Assembly: GCA_036346405.1 (NCBI GenBank)
Contig: CM070548.1
Coordinates: 52,172,279 to 52,236,278 of the forward strand
Origin: Phyllostachys edulis
Lineage: Eukaryota; Streptophyta; Magnoliopsida; Poales; Poaceae
Direction: 5' to 3'
DNA length: 64,000 nucleotides
The translations under genes and the position numbers were made by a program. Below, in pieces: positions 9,872 through 22,700 of this stretch (position 1 is its first letter; each line of letters begins with the position of its first letter). Under the pieces are notes generated by a model. That model ran no database searches. It was not told the origin of the DNA and saw only the letters and a list, made by a program, of their open reading frames with translations.

Positions 9872-12474
9872 TGTAGGACCGGAAAGGCGACTAGAGGGGG
9901 GGGTGAATAGACGCTTTCTCTATTTTTCACCTCGATCGAACTCAACACTACTTTCACTCCAATAGCTATAAAAGCTATGAAGATCGTATCTGAGCACGCG
10001 GATGACTGTGTTGAATTCGATCAAACCCCAATGCAAAAGATCAAAAAAAGACACCATTGGACTCAAAACCGAAACCTTGCAGATCGACAAGCATGCACAG
10101 AGAATGAAATTTCAACCGGCTAATCGAGCAAAGACTCACAAGATCCACCGCACAAGGAATAGCATCAATGATGGCGACCATGGCGATAAACAAAAGCGAA
10201 AAGACACTCGCATTCAAAGTAATAAAAAGCGAACTCAATGCTATAGGATTCGGTTTACCTTGACCGCCACTGTGGCTATTTGGTTTTACTCGAGACAAAA
10301 CACTACAAGCCAGCAAGGACTACAAATTTTCGGGTGCACTGCAAGCCACCGCCAGCAGCTCCTAATGCTTTTCTCCAAAGACAAAGCCTGGCCAGTAGGA
10401 GCTTCGATTTGTCCAGGGGCCAAAACACCAACAGGAAAAAGAAAAACAACATCTACTGATGAGGAGACCAGGAAGCAGTCAATCGACAGAGAAATTAACT
10501 TGCGCACACACTAGTCAAGCCAAAACCAAAATCAATACACAAGGACTCAGGAGCCAAGGCAATAAAGATATCAAAGCGGTTCTCGACAATAAAATAATCG
10601 ATCAATTGCAAACCGAACATACCGCCATCCTTCCGATTTCTATTTTTGCGGGCACTCAACACAAAGCTCAACAACAAATCAATACGGACAAATCTTTACT
10701 TCTCTAGATTGAGCAATTTGCCGGTGAGAGCTCCTTTTCCGACGGAGGAACAGTGAAGACCATAGATCCTGGTTCTTGCGGTAGAACAGGCGGTCAAAGC
10801 AATAAAAGCAAAACTTGTTGCCGCACAGCTCCTAAACCCTCACCGGCTCATGGCGCACTCACAAGGTCGCTAGATCGCTACTCTTACACGCATGATCCAA
10901 CAAGATGGCAATAAACAATTCAAAACATCACTTGCATCCATAAGACAGCCGAGCAATAAAAAGCTTCAAACAGCAAAACGCAAGAAGAAAAAAATCCAGC
11001 GATCCAGTTTCTACGGATGCTAATTTTTTTAGAGGATCAGGCCGCCACAGATCAGCTTTTCTCGGGCGCTCGCCACAGCCGGAGATCCAGTTTTTTTCAA
11101 GCAAGAAAACCAGCTAGCAAATCGATCTCTGAGCAGCCGAGTGGACAATCCAAAGAACACCACGCAGCATAGAAAAAGGCAGCCAAATGAAAACACTACA
11201 AGCTGCTGCACGGGACTCAAGATTCTACAGATCCGCACAGGAGGGCTCGGTCACAGCAAAGAAATAAAATAATCTAAAACAGCAAACCTTGGAGTCAAAA
11301 CCGAAACCAGTCGGAACAAATGATAGCAGCGATCACAAGATTTTTCTGGGGAGAGACGCCAAAACAATACATAGTACTGGACTTGTAGCAAGAAAAGAAA
11401 AAACTACGATTCATTGAATTAGCAGCCGCTACAGGCTCTTGATTGATAGGCGCTCAAAAAATTTTCCAGGGCAGCGCCGCCAAACTCCTCTTTTCTATCG
11501 GCATAAAGGCGCCGCTGGCTCTACTGTTTTTTCACTGGGAACAAGCCAGAGGCCGCCGCCACTGATACACGCCGTCTCGGTTTTTTTTGTAGGCGCCACA
11601 CACGACTCAAAAACGCCTACTTTTTTTTTTTGACCACCCTATTCTCCAGCTCCTAATCCTTTTATATGACAACCACCAAACCCTAAAACCCTTTTAGAAT
11701 TTGGAGCTAAACCTAATAGACTTCCGTTAAGGCTCAACATCAACGGAACACACACACACGCATCTCAAAGCTGTCTTCATCGTCGATTGATCTAAACCAC
11801 TTCACCATCGCCGAGGCAGCGCGCTTAGTCAAAGGTCACCAAGGCGGTATTTGGTGAAATTACCAAATACCCTTCTCGATCCTTCTCCAAAAGACCGAGT
11901 CCACAAATCATGAAGCAATCGCTTTGCCGCCCGCGTGTAGGTTGATCAACGGCTCCATGTCGTCAAGTCTCTCCGTCCGGATCCCACCGCACCATCGAGC
12001 ACTTGCAACGACTCCGCCGCTTGATCAAACCAATCAGACCGAATTGCCCGTTCGGTCATCCTTGTCCATTCTCGCGCCACGCTTGAGTCCTCGACCTCAC
12101 CCAAACATCCTTGATCGTTCAACCTCGGCTCTCCAAGCTTAGTCCCGATCCACCTCGCCGATTGACCGTTATTGACTGCGAGCCACGCGACAAAGAATAG
12201 ACAAGCAAACACGAATCCGGGAACAAGTTCTTCACAACTTGACCCACGTTAGTGAAAACATACAATATGCAACACATATGCATTAACAAATATGAATATG
12301 AACTATCCCAAAATCAATTCACCACTTATATCAACATTCAAGACAAAAGCGGTCGGGCCTTCACCGACTGTGAATCGAAACTTTGTCGAAAACGCGTGAA
12401 ACTTCAAACCAAAAGCCACATTGCTAATTGTTTCATCATCCTAAGATCATGGGCATATCCCCATGATATCCACA
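9872..12474. mobile_element. Solo LTR of a SIRE-like Copia retrotransposon (2.6 kb)
   Basis: It begins TGTAGGACCGGAAAGGCG and ends ATATCCACA, with a 5-bp TSD, ATTAC, at 9867-9871 and 12475-12479. The first 100 bases (GACTAGAGGGGG then GGTGAATAG, and CCAATAGCTATAAAAGCTATG) match the start of the SIRE LTRs at 47343 and 56844. A stretch near 12240-12310 (CAATATGCAACACA) also matches the LTR region near 48690. It is longer than those LTRs (1.76 kb), so it is a related subfamily. No internal region is present. Confidence 0.88.
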
Positions 12475-12762
12475 ATTACATCTCATTTATTGGCTTTGTT
12501 GCTATTTGTAGGGTATTGAGCATTTGAGATGACTGCTGCAAATGGCACATAAGTTGTTAGCTAGCACTGTTCTTTCTTTTTTGGGTCATGAAGCTAGGTT
12601 GTGGTAGCTAGTTATCACAAGATTGGTTCCACAATATTTAGCTCTTCAGCAGAAGAAGCATATGACTATCAATCTACATGGCTGCAGGCTGCTAAATTAT
12701 AACTTACTTTGTATAAAAGGATTTCATGATGGAAAGTTCGAGTAGCACATGGAAATTGCATG

Positions 12763-13356
12763 CAAGGTAGTTAGGATCGCGATCCAAGTCTTAAAGTCTT
12801 ACGACTCTACGAACCCACGACAGCCTGTCGATCCAAGTCTTCTTCACGATCCGATCCTACTCAAGGTAGGTAGGATCGCGATCCTCTTAGAGTCTTACGG
12901 TTCTCTGAACCCACGACGACTTGTCGATCAAAATCTCCTTGTTGATCCTACTCGTAGAGACTTAGGGCAATTTTTTTAGAGGCCGTGCTTTGTCGATATT
13001 TTGTTTTAGAGCAAATTTTGTTGATATTAACTTCTGAGAATGAAACTATAAATAAATAAGGAGCATGCAAAATATTGTATCAGTGTGGTAATGCTAGTAC
13101 AAATATCTATATTATGGCATGAGCAATCTTGAGCTTGATAATGATAAGCTATTTTTATTCCTAGAGTATGTCTAGCTACTTTTAAGGAACATGAAAGTGG
13201 TAAACCATATAACAATCATACAAACTTATAGTATAGATATTAAATATGTGTATTTTTACAAATCCGTAGAATCGCCGATTCTACGATTCGATACTACGAT
13301 TCGATCCTACCGGAGGCAAATCGATCCGACTCGGGATCTCGACTCTGACTACCTTG
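12763..13356. mobile_element. Non-autonomous hAT MITE nested in the larger hAT element
   Basis: The inverted ends are CAAGGTAGTTAGGATCGCGA and, from the other side, CAAGGTAGTCAGAGTCGAGA. They are flanked by a perfect 8-bp TSD, ATTGCATG, at 12755-12762 and 13357-13364. The 594-bp element has no coding capacity. Its ends are full of GATCGCGATCC and GATTCTACGATTCGATC motifs. Confidence 0.92.
12764..12955. repeat. About 100-bp tandem duplication at the left end of the hAT MITE
   Basis: AAGGTAGKTAGGATCGCGATCC begins at 12764 and again at 12863. Each copy is followed by GTCTTACG, CGAACCCACGA or its GAACCCACGA variant, CTTGTCGATC-like and GATCCTACTC segments. The second copy therefore repeats the element's terminal sequence internally. 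Confidence 0.8.
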
Positions 13357-14295
13357 ATTGCATGAATGGTTAATTTTAAAAATAGTCTGATCTAGGAGTC
13401 ATAGTTTGCTGTATACATGGTAGTGAGCATGTCTCGGTGGTTCCGGGAGCAAATTCACAGGATAATTGACATATCGAATGTACACTTTACACACTTTAAC
13501 TCAAATATGTACCTGTTTAGTAATTTTCATTGCTTTCTATGAACAAATTATAGTTTAGTAGTGCAAGCATGCATGAGAATATACTCCAACAAAAACATTT
13601 GTATCAAAAATCACTTTCTGTTGGCTTCGTGACATGATCTGACATTATACAAATCTATTTTTGTAGAATCAGATGATGACTGAGGCTGAGATCAACTGAG
13701 TAGTGGTCATAGAGATGGCTCGCTGCTACAAAGCCAAGGGCCTGCTACTTATTTAGCACTTACTATTACTACTTGTCTACTTGTTGTGCAAGTGCAACTA
13801 GTGATGTACTTGGCTATGGCTATTGGCTAGTTGAATTTTGGACCGTGTGAGAGTTGTGATTTACTACTTGCTAGTTAGTAGTTACTACTTGCTTAACTAG
13901 TCCCTGTTATGTACTTGCTAGTTGCTAGTTAGTAGTTACTACTACTTGTTTAATTAGTTAACTACCCTTTGTCATTATGTGAAGTATTTAAATTTGCTTG
14001 TTAAACTACTAATCTAGTTGTTTTTTTGGATATGTAGTATGGTTGATTGATCTTTATTTATGCGATATATATGGTTTCTGTTTTCGCCCAATATTCGAAT
14101 AAGTATTCGTGACCGAGACAATTTGTATTCGGTTCAGCATGTATTCGCTCTGTATTCGTGATCGAGACTATCCGCATTCATATTCGTATCTGACACTATC
14201 CGTATCTGATTCTGAATCCGAGAAATAAATATAGAAAATAATACGGAATAAACAATATCCATCCGTATCCGCTCAGTTACATGTCTAGAGATGGG

Positions 14296-14540
14296 TGCGG
14301 ATGGAGCCCAATTAGCCCATGTGTGAAAGGCCACCTGTTGACCTCGACAAGTCCACACCCCCCTCCAGGGCAAACTCGTCATTTCATCCCCTGCGCCAGC
14401 AGCCAAAGCAAGCGAGCCGAAGGCGCTACGTCACCGATCCTCTTCACAAAAAATAAATACGAGAGGAGGCGCCCAAAAATACCACCAAGCAATTAACGGG
14501 AGGAGAGAGAGGGCGATAAGAAGAGTCGTCGCGGGAGAGG
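14296..14540 (+). promoter_or_regulatory. Proximal promoter of the AP2 Soloist gene
   Basis: Between the hAT TSD and the GA/CT-rich leader is only about 200 bases. It contains an AT-rich AAAATAAATACG segment near 14448-14461 that could serve as a weak TATA element. The start of transcription is not determinable from sequence alone. If the leader starts near 14480-14540, almost all distal promoter sequence is transposon. Confidence 0.4.
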
Positions 14541-14709
14541 GAGGGAGGGTAGAGAGAGAAACAAAGGTGGTGGATGTGAGCCACCCTCTTTGTATCCCTC
14601 GCCAACTTCTCCTACCAACTTCTTTTTCTCCCCCCTCCCCTCCTCTCGCGGCCGCTGCTGCCTCGGGCCGCTCTCTTCATCCTGCCGCCGCCGCCGGCCG
14701 ACACCGCTG
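14541..14709 (+). other. Untranslated leader exon of the AP2 Soloist gene
   Basis: A CT-rich, then GCC-rich stretch ends at a good splice donor (ACCGCTG|GTACGTG) at 14709/14710. It is followed by 2.07 kb of intron-like sequence up to the exon containing the start codon. The 5' limit is approximate. ATG triplets such as the one at 14567 open frames (to 14920) that run through the donor and resemble no protein. Confidence 0.5.
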
Positions 14710-16779
14710 GTACGTGCTTGCCGCTGCCTCTCCTCCGTCCTCGCCCCCCTCTTGGACGTCGCGCTGCATTGATTCTCTCCGCCCGCGCGCGCCCTCGTGG
14801 TTCTTGAATTCCGGCCGTGTGTGTAGGATTGGCCGGCGTTTCTTGGTCCGTGAATTCCGCGCCATTCTTGGTTGTTGCGGCGATGTTTGCTTCCTCTATG
14901 TGGTGGTGTGCTCTTGCTAGTTTGAGTTTTTGCGCGTTTGGATTGGAAGGTGGCGGTGGTTGGGGACGTGTCGGGTGGGGTGGACTTGCGGAGAATTCTT
15001 GTGTTCTTGGGGGTTTTTTAGATTGCTCGATTGGTTTTTGGGGTGGCGAGGGTTGGGTGGCTAAGGGGTGGTTGGGCGGGGCTTCTTGCCTCCCACCCTG
15101 TTTGTGTTTGCGATTGATTGATGGTTTCTCGTTGGGTTGATGGTGCTAGGTGTAACCAGGAATTGTGGCAAGAGAATCAGGTAGAATTGTATTGGTTGTT
15201 ATGATGATATTTATGCCTAAAAATTGAGTTTTTAGGAGTAAGTCTCGGTTTTATAATTCTTGGCTTGATGGTACATCATGGTAGATTCTGTAATTCTCTT
15301 TAGCTGTACTCGTATTTGGAGTCTCATTGCAGGCTAAGGCGATATGCGATCAAATATGAATTTTTTTCGTACACTTTACTGTTAGACAAGAAGTCTCTGT
15401 CTACAAGTGTTAATGCCGGGATGTGTAGCAGGATTCTGTAGGCCCTGGAGTGTGCTTGGTCAGTTGTGCTTGACAAGCACACCACCTTAATTTTGTTTCT
15501 ATTTTTAGGGGTTTATTTGGTCTCTGGGTGCTACCGTGTTTACGTAGTTTTAGTTAAGCTGACTTGTGCCTCCACGTGATTGGAGTCGGACTTTTGTCAG
15601 ACAATGAGGTGCGGTTGGAGATTGTGTTGGAAAACTGGTCTGTTGGCAGCATTCTTGTTCGTTTGTTTTGGAGTCTTCATTTGTTGTGCTTGTAATCATT
15701 TCAGAATGCCCCCAATAGAAGTTGTGGGCCTTGTAACAGTGGATACTTGATTGGAGGTGGCAGCTGCGAGGTTTTTATGCTGAGGGATTAAAGATAGCTC
15801 ATATGAGTTGATTGGATTATGCCTGTTATTGCAATATTTTCAATAGGGCGATTCGGCCCTGTAGACTCCGTTTTATTGGTTAGTAGCTTATGATACTAAG
15901 ATATGAGTGTGGTGTCTTCAGCATTCATTTGTTTGAGATGATTAAAAGATTTATTAAGATGGTATAATGCTTATTGGATGAATGATGGAATATACTGAAA
16001 GAGCTATTCCATGGAAAATATTTGGTGCATAAAATTTACTGCCACTCTAGTTCTGGGCCTTGTGGCTACCTTTCTGTCTGAGTTGAGTAACCACTTGGTT
16101 TTTCTTTTGTGAGTTTGGCCTTATTATTCTGCAAGGACCTGAATTTTGTCCAATTGTGCTTTATCCTTCCTCTTCTTAACATGTGTGCATTAGTTATAAA
16201 GTTTTCACGTGGTTTCTCCTCCCTGGACATGTAATTTAAGAGGGTGACAAATATTAGAACTGTGGTTTATGCTTGGCAACATACTCCTTGTTATATTTAG
16301 TAATTAGGACTGCCCTTTTGTTGAACTTATGTCCATTTTCCTTATATGTTGAACCATTTCAATGGCAGTCGGGTTATATGTTAGGATATCTTGTATGAAT
16401 TAATAATGCCGGTCGTTGTTAGATCCATCTGTGCACTAATACGACAAGACATATTTTTTTTATGTCTATGGAGGTATTGCACAAATAGTCAAATATTGTT
16501 GTGTTGTTTTTTCGAACAACACGGGTGAAATTATTATTCATGAGCAAGAAAAAGTTGTGGCCAATAACGACAGTGTTACACAATACTGGCATTATTAGTA
16601 TATGTTCCAGCACATTAGTAATGGACAGTATTACCAGAAGCCCTTGAGTACCTGCACGACACTAATTACTTTCTCAAAGTTTCTAATTTTGAACTCAATA
16701 CTTTTTGCTTAACCAATTTTTGTAGTATTGACTTCTAACATTTGTTTTGTATATCCTCATATTTCGGACCCTATTGCAG
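14710..16779 (+). other. Leader intron (intron 1) of the AP2 gene
   Basis: It runs from GTACGTG at 14710 to CTATTGCAG at 16779. The start is GC- and G-rich and the rest is AT- and T-rich. I see no transposon with clear ends here. Long first introns in 5' leaders often enhance expression in grasses; that is not shown here. Confidence 0.5.
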
Positions 16780-16793
16780 GTGGCATTGCAAGT

Positions 16794-19700
16794 ATGGTTA
16801 GCTTGAGGAGACGTCGACTATTAGGGCTTTGTTCTGGTAAGAGAAACTCATTGTAATACCTTGAAAAATCTTACTGAGATGTCAAGAATTGTTCAGAGAA
16901 TTTATGTTATGAACATGTATATATTTTTTTCATTTTCCTGTGTACGAAACTATCAAAACATGTTTTTCGATCATACTTATCAATTCCATTTCGGTCTGGA
17001 TCTTGAAATGGAACCTTTCAATATCATGCTATACCGGCATACTGTTCCAGATAAAAAGAATAAAAATGTAGTGCATAAGGAACTCTAGTCAAATTTTCGT
17101 CCAAAAAACATCACAACTCCTCACAAATATACTAAGGTTGCTCCATGGCCCATGCGTTAGCAGGATCGCGTAGTTTTGTAAAGATTAAAGAGGGAGTTGT
17201 GAATAGTCAACGGGCCATAGAACATTAGGAGAGAGTGGGTTTCCATGGGTGGGAAGTTCAGTTGCGAATTAATTGCTGCCAGTACCAGAATTGCCGGTAC
17301 AAAGAATATTGGCAGGAACTGCTTGTACTGACTGGATGGGACCATGATTGGAGGCGAAACAAGACACAGTACACAGTGGGAATGGGACTAGATTAACCAT
17401 TTTTCTGTTGATGGGTTTGCTTATTGTAAACACTCCATTTTCAAAACTGATTATGGAAATTGACAAGGCAAAATTTTCTATCTTTGTGGTGCTTCTTTTA
17501 CTATTCTTTTCATAATTCTGAGGATGTATATAAGTTCTCCTTTTGGGTTCATATATTAATTTGTTTATACTTTAAATAGTAAATTGCACTATGCACCATC
17601 TGTTTGTGCAAAAGTGGCAGCATGCACTACTTATAAGCGAAAACTCCAGCTTCCGTCATGTAAATGTGCACAAATTGAGTGTTATGCACCAGGTTTAAAC
17701 ATCGGATGTCCATTCTGCCAGGTGGGGCCCACTCCAACAATGATCTAGCAATGGGTAGAGGCCATTTAGGATGCCATGCTGACGGCGAATTTCTTTGGGG
17801 TGTGTGTGAGCTGGCCTATTTGTCCACGCAGGAGGCGACTTTTCAAATGGGTGTCTCTGACCTGGCCTTGCAAGGGCATTGGACGGCAGCTGAGCCATCT
17901 CACCTTCCATTTGTTAGCCTGCTTATGCCCTCACAGGCCACGTTGGACACATCTGGGACAAAAAAACCTGCCTCTCACGTGGACAAAAAGGCTTGCTCAG
18001 ACATGCTCCATAGAAATATGCCACCAACGTGGCGTCCTGCATGGCAACGCACCATTGCCACCTCACTGTTAGAGTGGATCCAACCTGTCAGAACAGATAC
18101 ATTCTATTAAACCTGGTGCAGAGCGCTCAATTTGTTTGAATTACATGGTGGAAGGTGGAGTTTTCATTTATAAGTGGCGCAGGCTGCCAATTTTGCACAA
18201 ACAGATGGTGGAAAGTGCAATTTAATCTTGTTTGAAATAAAACATAAAAAGACCATTATTTACATATCGGGGGGATCTTTCTTTTTAAGAATGGCGGTAT
18301 CAAGTGATCCGGTATTCCTGCTATGACCTGTTATCATTATCTTGGTGAAGCAGCAGGTAACTCTAAAAGAATTTTGACAAGAAACAGATGAGTACAAATT
18401 ATCATATGTATATAGGCAAATAGACAGGGAACATTCCTAGAATACAGACATATTTGTACAACTATACAAATCCTAATATACATGGAAATAAACCCTTGTT
18501 AAATTTGTACAACTTTACATGACTTTTAATGTTTACTGTTGGTTTGACTAATAATCAAAGTAACAGACTGGTTGAAAATAAGATATTTTTGAAACATCAT
18601 TACATTATCGTTCTCATTGTTTTTCTTCCCATGATTAGAACCCAAGTAAGATAGGATCATTACTATTCAGGATCATTTACGTAACAAGCATCTGTCTAGA
18701 TCAATGAACTATGTCTGTTATTTTTGAATTATTACATCAGTTTACCTTTTGTTTCAGGGAAAGATTCATTGCCAGTTGACCTTCCTAAGCCTATTGAGAA
18801 TGAAAAAACTGTGGAAGTTGCACACTCCAATGTGAAGCCATTCAGTGTGCACCCGCTGCCCTTGGTAAGTTTAACATTTGAATGCTAGTACAACTTTGCT
18901 CCTATCATGTGCTGCTGCAAAATTATATTTTTCTACCTTGTGTTTGATATCTATGAAAACCATGCTGTCATCATTTCTATTTTTAAGTAGTGGCTAGTAG
19001 AAACCATGGTCTATTCAAGCATATAATTGAAGTTTAAGCGAACAGAATGGTGACAAGTATTTCTGCAAGCTAATTTTAGTTTCGTTTTGGCACTTACTGC
19101 ATATTTTTTATCAACTCCAGTTAACAATAGTGGACATGACAAGCCTGTAAGCCTGTAAGCCTGTCATAGACCATAAAATAACACTTACCAAATAAAATAC
19201 CTTGTGTAAATCTAATTTTATGATTTTAAGATTCACAAAATCGTAGGATTGAAAATTTAATTTTCAGACGATAGTAACAGTTCATGCGACTTTCTGTACC
19301 CTATTTTGAGATCAATGAATTCTAGGATCACAGTATTTATTCACTTCATGCTTCATTTTACCTGCTGGTATCTTTCGTTTTCCTTTCCAATGGTGCTTCT
19401 GCCCCAATGCCCATGCTGTCATAACTATGCCCTCGGCTTGGAGAGACTTTTAAGTTCATTGATATTTTACCTTTGTTGTTGGGTTCAAACCACTTGTGAA
19501 ATCTCCATCATCCAAAAGTTGCTGGGTTTGTAGATAGTAGAAACCAATTGGAACTCTGATTTTGCTCCGAGGTTGAAACTTCTTGGAAATTACCTTCAGT
19601 TGTTCTGGGTTTGACAATACATACTGCAACTTGTGGCCTTCCACAAGGGGAACATTAGTTCTGTTAGATGATTGTGCTTGGCTGTTCCTTGTAGTTTTGA

Positions 19701-22700
19701 TGGGCAGTTGTAGTGCCACTTTTCAGTAGTAGCTTCTTATGTTATCTCCTTTCTTTTTTTTTTCTTCTGTACATTGTTAGAGATATATGTATAGTGTGTT
19801 ATTCTCTATTGTTATGAGGGGTTATTTGTATATTCACCTCCTGTAATTTGTATATATATTCTGGCCCTTTGGCCCCCTGGAAATAGAAGCATTATTCATA
19901 ACATGGTATCAGAGCGTACCTAGAGTTTTTCCCATCGCTTCGCTTGTCTCCCACCGCTGCCTTTCGGATCTGCCGGCGTCGCCTCTTGCCTGGAGGTCGC
20001 CGCTTTGTCGTCTTCTTCGACGTCTCCTGAGCGGATCCTCTTCTCCGCTGCGCTTCGCCGTCGACTCTCCCCGTTGACTCTGCTTTATTCTTCTTCCGGA
20101 TCTTCATCATGGCCGGTCAAAGCCAAACTCCTTCTTGCGCCGCCGTCGGATCGTCTTGCCGCTCGGCGCCTCATCCGGACTTCGAACAGCCGTCGCCATT
20201 CATCGCTCGGTGTCGCCGTTGCCGCTTTTGGGCGTCCGGATCTCCACGTCGTCGTCGGCCGCCTAATCGACCAAAGCCTTTCCTCGGTAGTCGCCTACTC
20301 CACACGAAATTGCCGCCGCTTCGCTTAATTTCTTTGCATGCCGGGGTTATTAGCCGCCACTCTGCCCCGCCGCCTCGCTGCGTCCCTGGAATCGGCCGCC
20401 GCTAGAAACAAAGACGGGAACCCTTGTTCCCGTCGCGCTTTAAACTTTGAGCAGGCAACCGATAGACTTTAGGCTTTTAACCGAAGTGGCGGTTAAAAGT
20501 CGAAGGAAAAAAGAGAAAAAAAAAGTACAATGTCGTGGGCACCGTTTCCTCCTCGTTGCCCGATGATCTTCGATGGTGTTAATTACACCGACTTGTCTCG
20601 CATGCGCATCCACATGTGTGGTCTTCGTCTGGGCGCCCTCTCTGGCGATGTCACTTGCCCGCTTTGTCCTACTCCTCGGAGAACCTACGCTGCAAGATCG
20701 CCTCGGACAAATGACGACAAGGTCACTCATCGAGGCCGCTTCGCCTATCGATGATGAGGCGCCTCGCCTACCAAGAGGCTCTGGATTCCTATAAGGATCG
20801 ATCGACCGTCTACACTCGATGAATGCAGCGGCGACGACGAAATTTCTTCTTTGTCTTCATCGCCAATGTCGACCTCGGTTCTCTTACGAGGTTGTGGGAC
20901 TCCGCCGGCTTTCGGATGTGGACTCACCTTTGTCGGCCGCCACGAGCCCTCGGTGATGCCTCTACCGTCTGTGGTCGCCAGAGCACTTTCTTCAGCAGGT
21001 GATGCTATCGTTGGCGCTTTTACGCTTCGAGCTATCTTTGTCGGCGTCGGTGGACTCTCGCATTCCGGGTTGTCGCTCCCGCCCATGCTGGTATGCGTCT
21101 TGACCGGAGTTTCAGCGTGTCTCGATTTCCTTACCGCCTTCGCCCCGAGTTGGCGGGCGTGCCCGGCTCCTTGCACGCCGCCTCGTGTCACTCTCTGGAG
21201 GCTCTTACCGAGATCGTCGCGAGGAGACGCTTTGAGTGGTGCTAGTCGATGCCACTCCTCCGTGCTTTCGCTCGTCCACCTACTACACCGACCGCTTCCA
21301 CGCTTGAGACATTGCCTCCTCCGTGGCCGCCACGGTGGTGGTGGCGACCTTCCATCTGGCGGTGGCCGTCCTCATCGCTTCCTCTTGTGACAAGATCGAC
21401 CACATTGAGTCCCAGTGCTATAAGAAGTAGCGGTATCTTTTACGCCGTTCTTCTACTAGCACTAGCACTGCTGCTTCTACATCGACGTCTGCATCGACTC
21501 GTTCGTGATTTCTCTCGGCTGGCGAGAGATAGCCGGACTTGGCGCTTTGCTTGCCGCTTGAGTTCTCCTCGGCGGAGTTCTGCGAGTTACGCTCATCGAC
21601 TCTTTGGGCACTGCGAAACCACCCCCTACACAATTAGGTACCTCCCCGTGGATTGTTGATTCTGGAGCATCTTTTCACATGACTTCTGATTCTTCTACTC
21701 TGTCTTTCATTACACCTCTTGATTCTCCTATTAGTGTTCTTACTGCTGATGGTACCTCTCTTTCTGTCTCTGGTCGAGGACCTCTTAGCAACTCATCTTT
21801 TCATGTTCCTTTTGTTGCTCATGTTCCTTGCCTTACTATGCAGCTTCTTTCTGCTGGGTAGATTACTGACCTTGGTTGTCGGGTCATTCTCGACTCTAAC
21901 TCTTGTTGTGTTCAGAACTGCCACACGGGAACTCTGGTTGGTTTTGGCCCTCGGCGCCTTGACTTACAGCGTCTCTGTGAGCTTGACTGGCTTCACCTTC
22001 CTTCCGCTGCCACCGTCGCCGCCAGTCTCTTCGCTTCAGCCACTCCGTCTACCAGCTCTTTCCAGCAGTGGCATCACCGTCTTGGTCATCTGTGTGGATC
22101 TCATCTGTCGTATTTAGTTCGTCGTGGCCTTCTGGGGTCTGTCAGGAGACGTGTCTTTAGATTGCCATGGCTGTAAGTTAGGTAAACAGATTCAGCTTCC
22201 TTATCCTCATAGTGAGTTAGTGTCTCAGCGTCCATTTGATCTTGTTCATTCAGATGTTTGGGGTTCGGCTCCCTTCGTTTCGAAAGGGGTCATCGATATT
22301 ATATCATATTTATAGATGATTTCTCTCGCCACACTCGGATATATTTCATTGTCTTCTCTTAGTGAGGCTTTGTCTATCTATAAACAATTTGCCATTATGG
22401 TTCGCACACAGTTCTCTACTCCTATTCGTGTCTTTCGTGCTGACTCTGCTGTCGAGTACCTCTCTCATTACCTGCGCAGCTTCCTTGCTAAGCAGGGCAC
22501 TCTCGCTCAGTTCTCTTGTCCTGGTGCTCATGCTCAGAATGGTGTCGCCGAGCGCAAGCATCGTCACCTCCTTGAGACGGCTCGTGCACTGATGATTGTT
22601 GCCTCTATTCCACTTCACTTTTGGGCTGAGACTAGTTTCACTGTCACCTATCTCGTCAACATCCAACCCTCTTCTGCTCTTCAGGGTGCGATCGCTGTTG

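Larger units (their letters stand above)
8355..14287. mobile_element. Large non-autonomous hAT transposon (5.9 kb)
   Basis: The ends are TAGGGGTGCAAACGGAGCGG at the left and CCGCTCAGTTACATGTCTA at the right, sharing the inverted GAGCGGATA segment. They are flanked by a perfect 8-bp TSD, GAGATGGG, at 8347-8354 and 14288-14295. Both ends have subterminal 'attcggat/tattcg' repeats typical of plant hAT elements. No hAT transposase frame is visible. The left inner part (8690-9200) is GC-rich and gene-like. The rest is AT-rich, with small repeats such as AACTTTGAAGCAACTC twice (9228-9260) and CTAGTTAGTAGTTACTAC twice (13870-13950). A solo LTR and a hAT MITE are nested inside. Confidence 0.9.

Noticed and set aside
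17679..18110. A 143-codon open frame in intron 2 as a nested gene
   Set aside because: It lies within a foldback element, starts inside one arm and ends at the other, and has no recognisable domain.
19904..19915. Part of a tRNA gene
   Set aside because: The 12-base match to initiator tRNA is the retrotransposon primer site; no cloverleaf surrounds it. The same holds at 63153 and 56831.
20745..21191. A 148-codon open frame on the minus strand
   Set aside because: It is antisense to decayed Copia gag in a GC-rich stretch.
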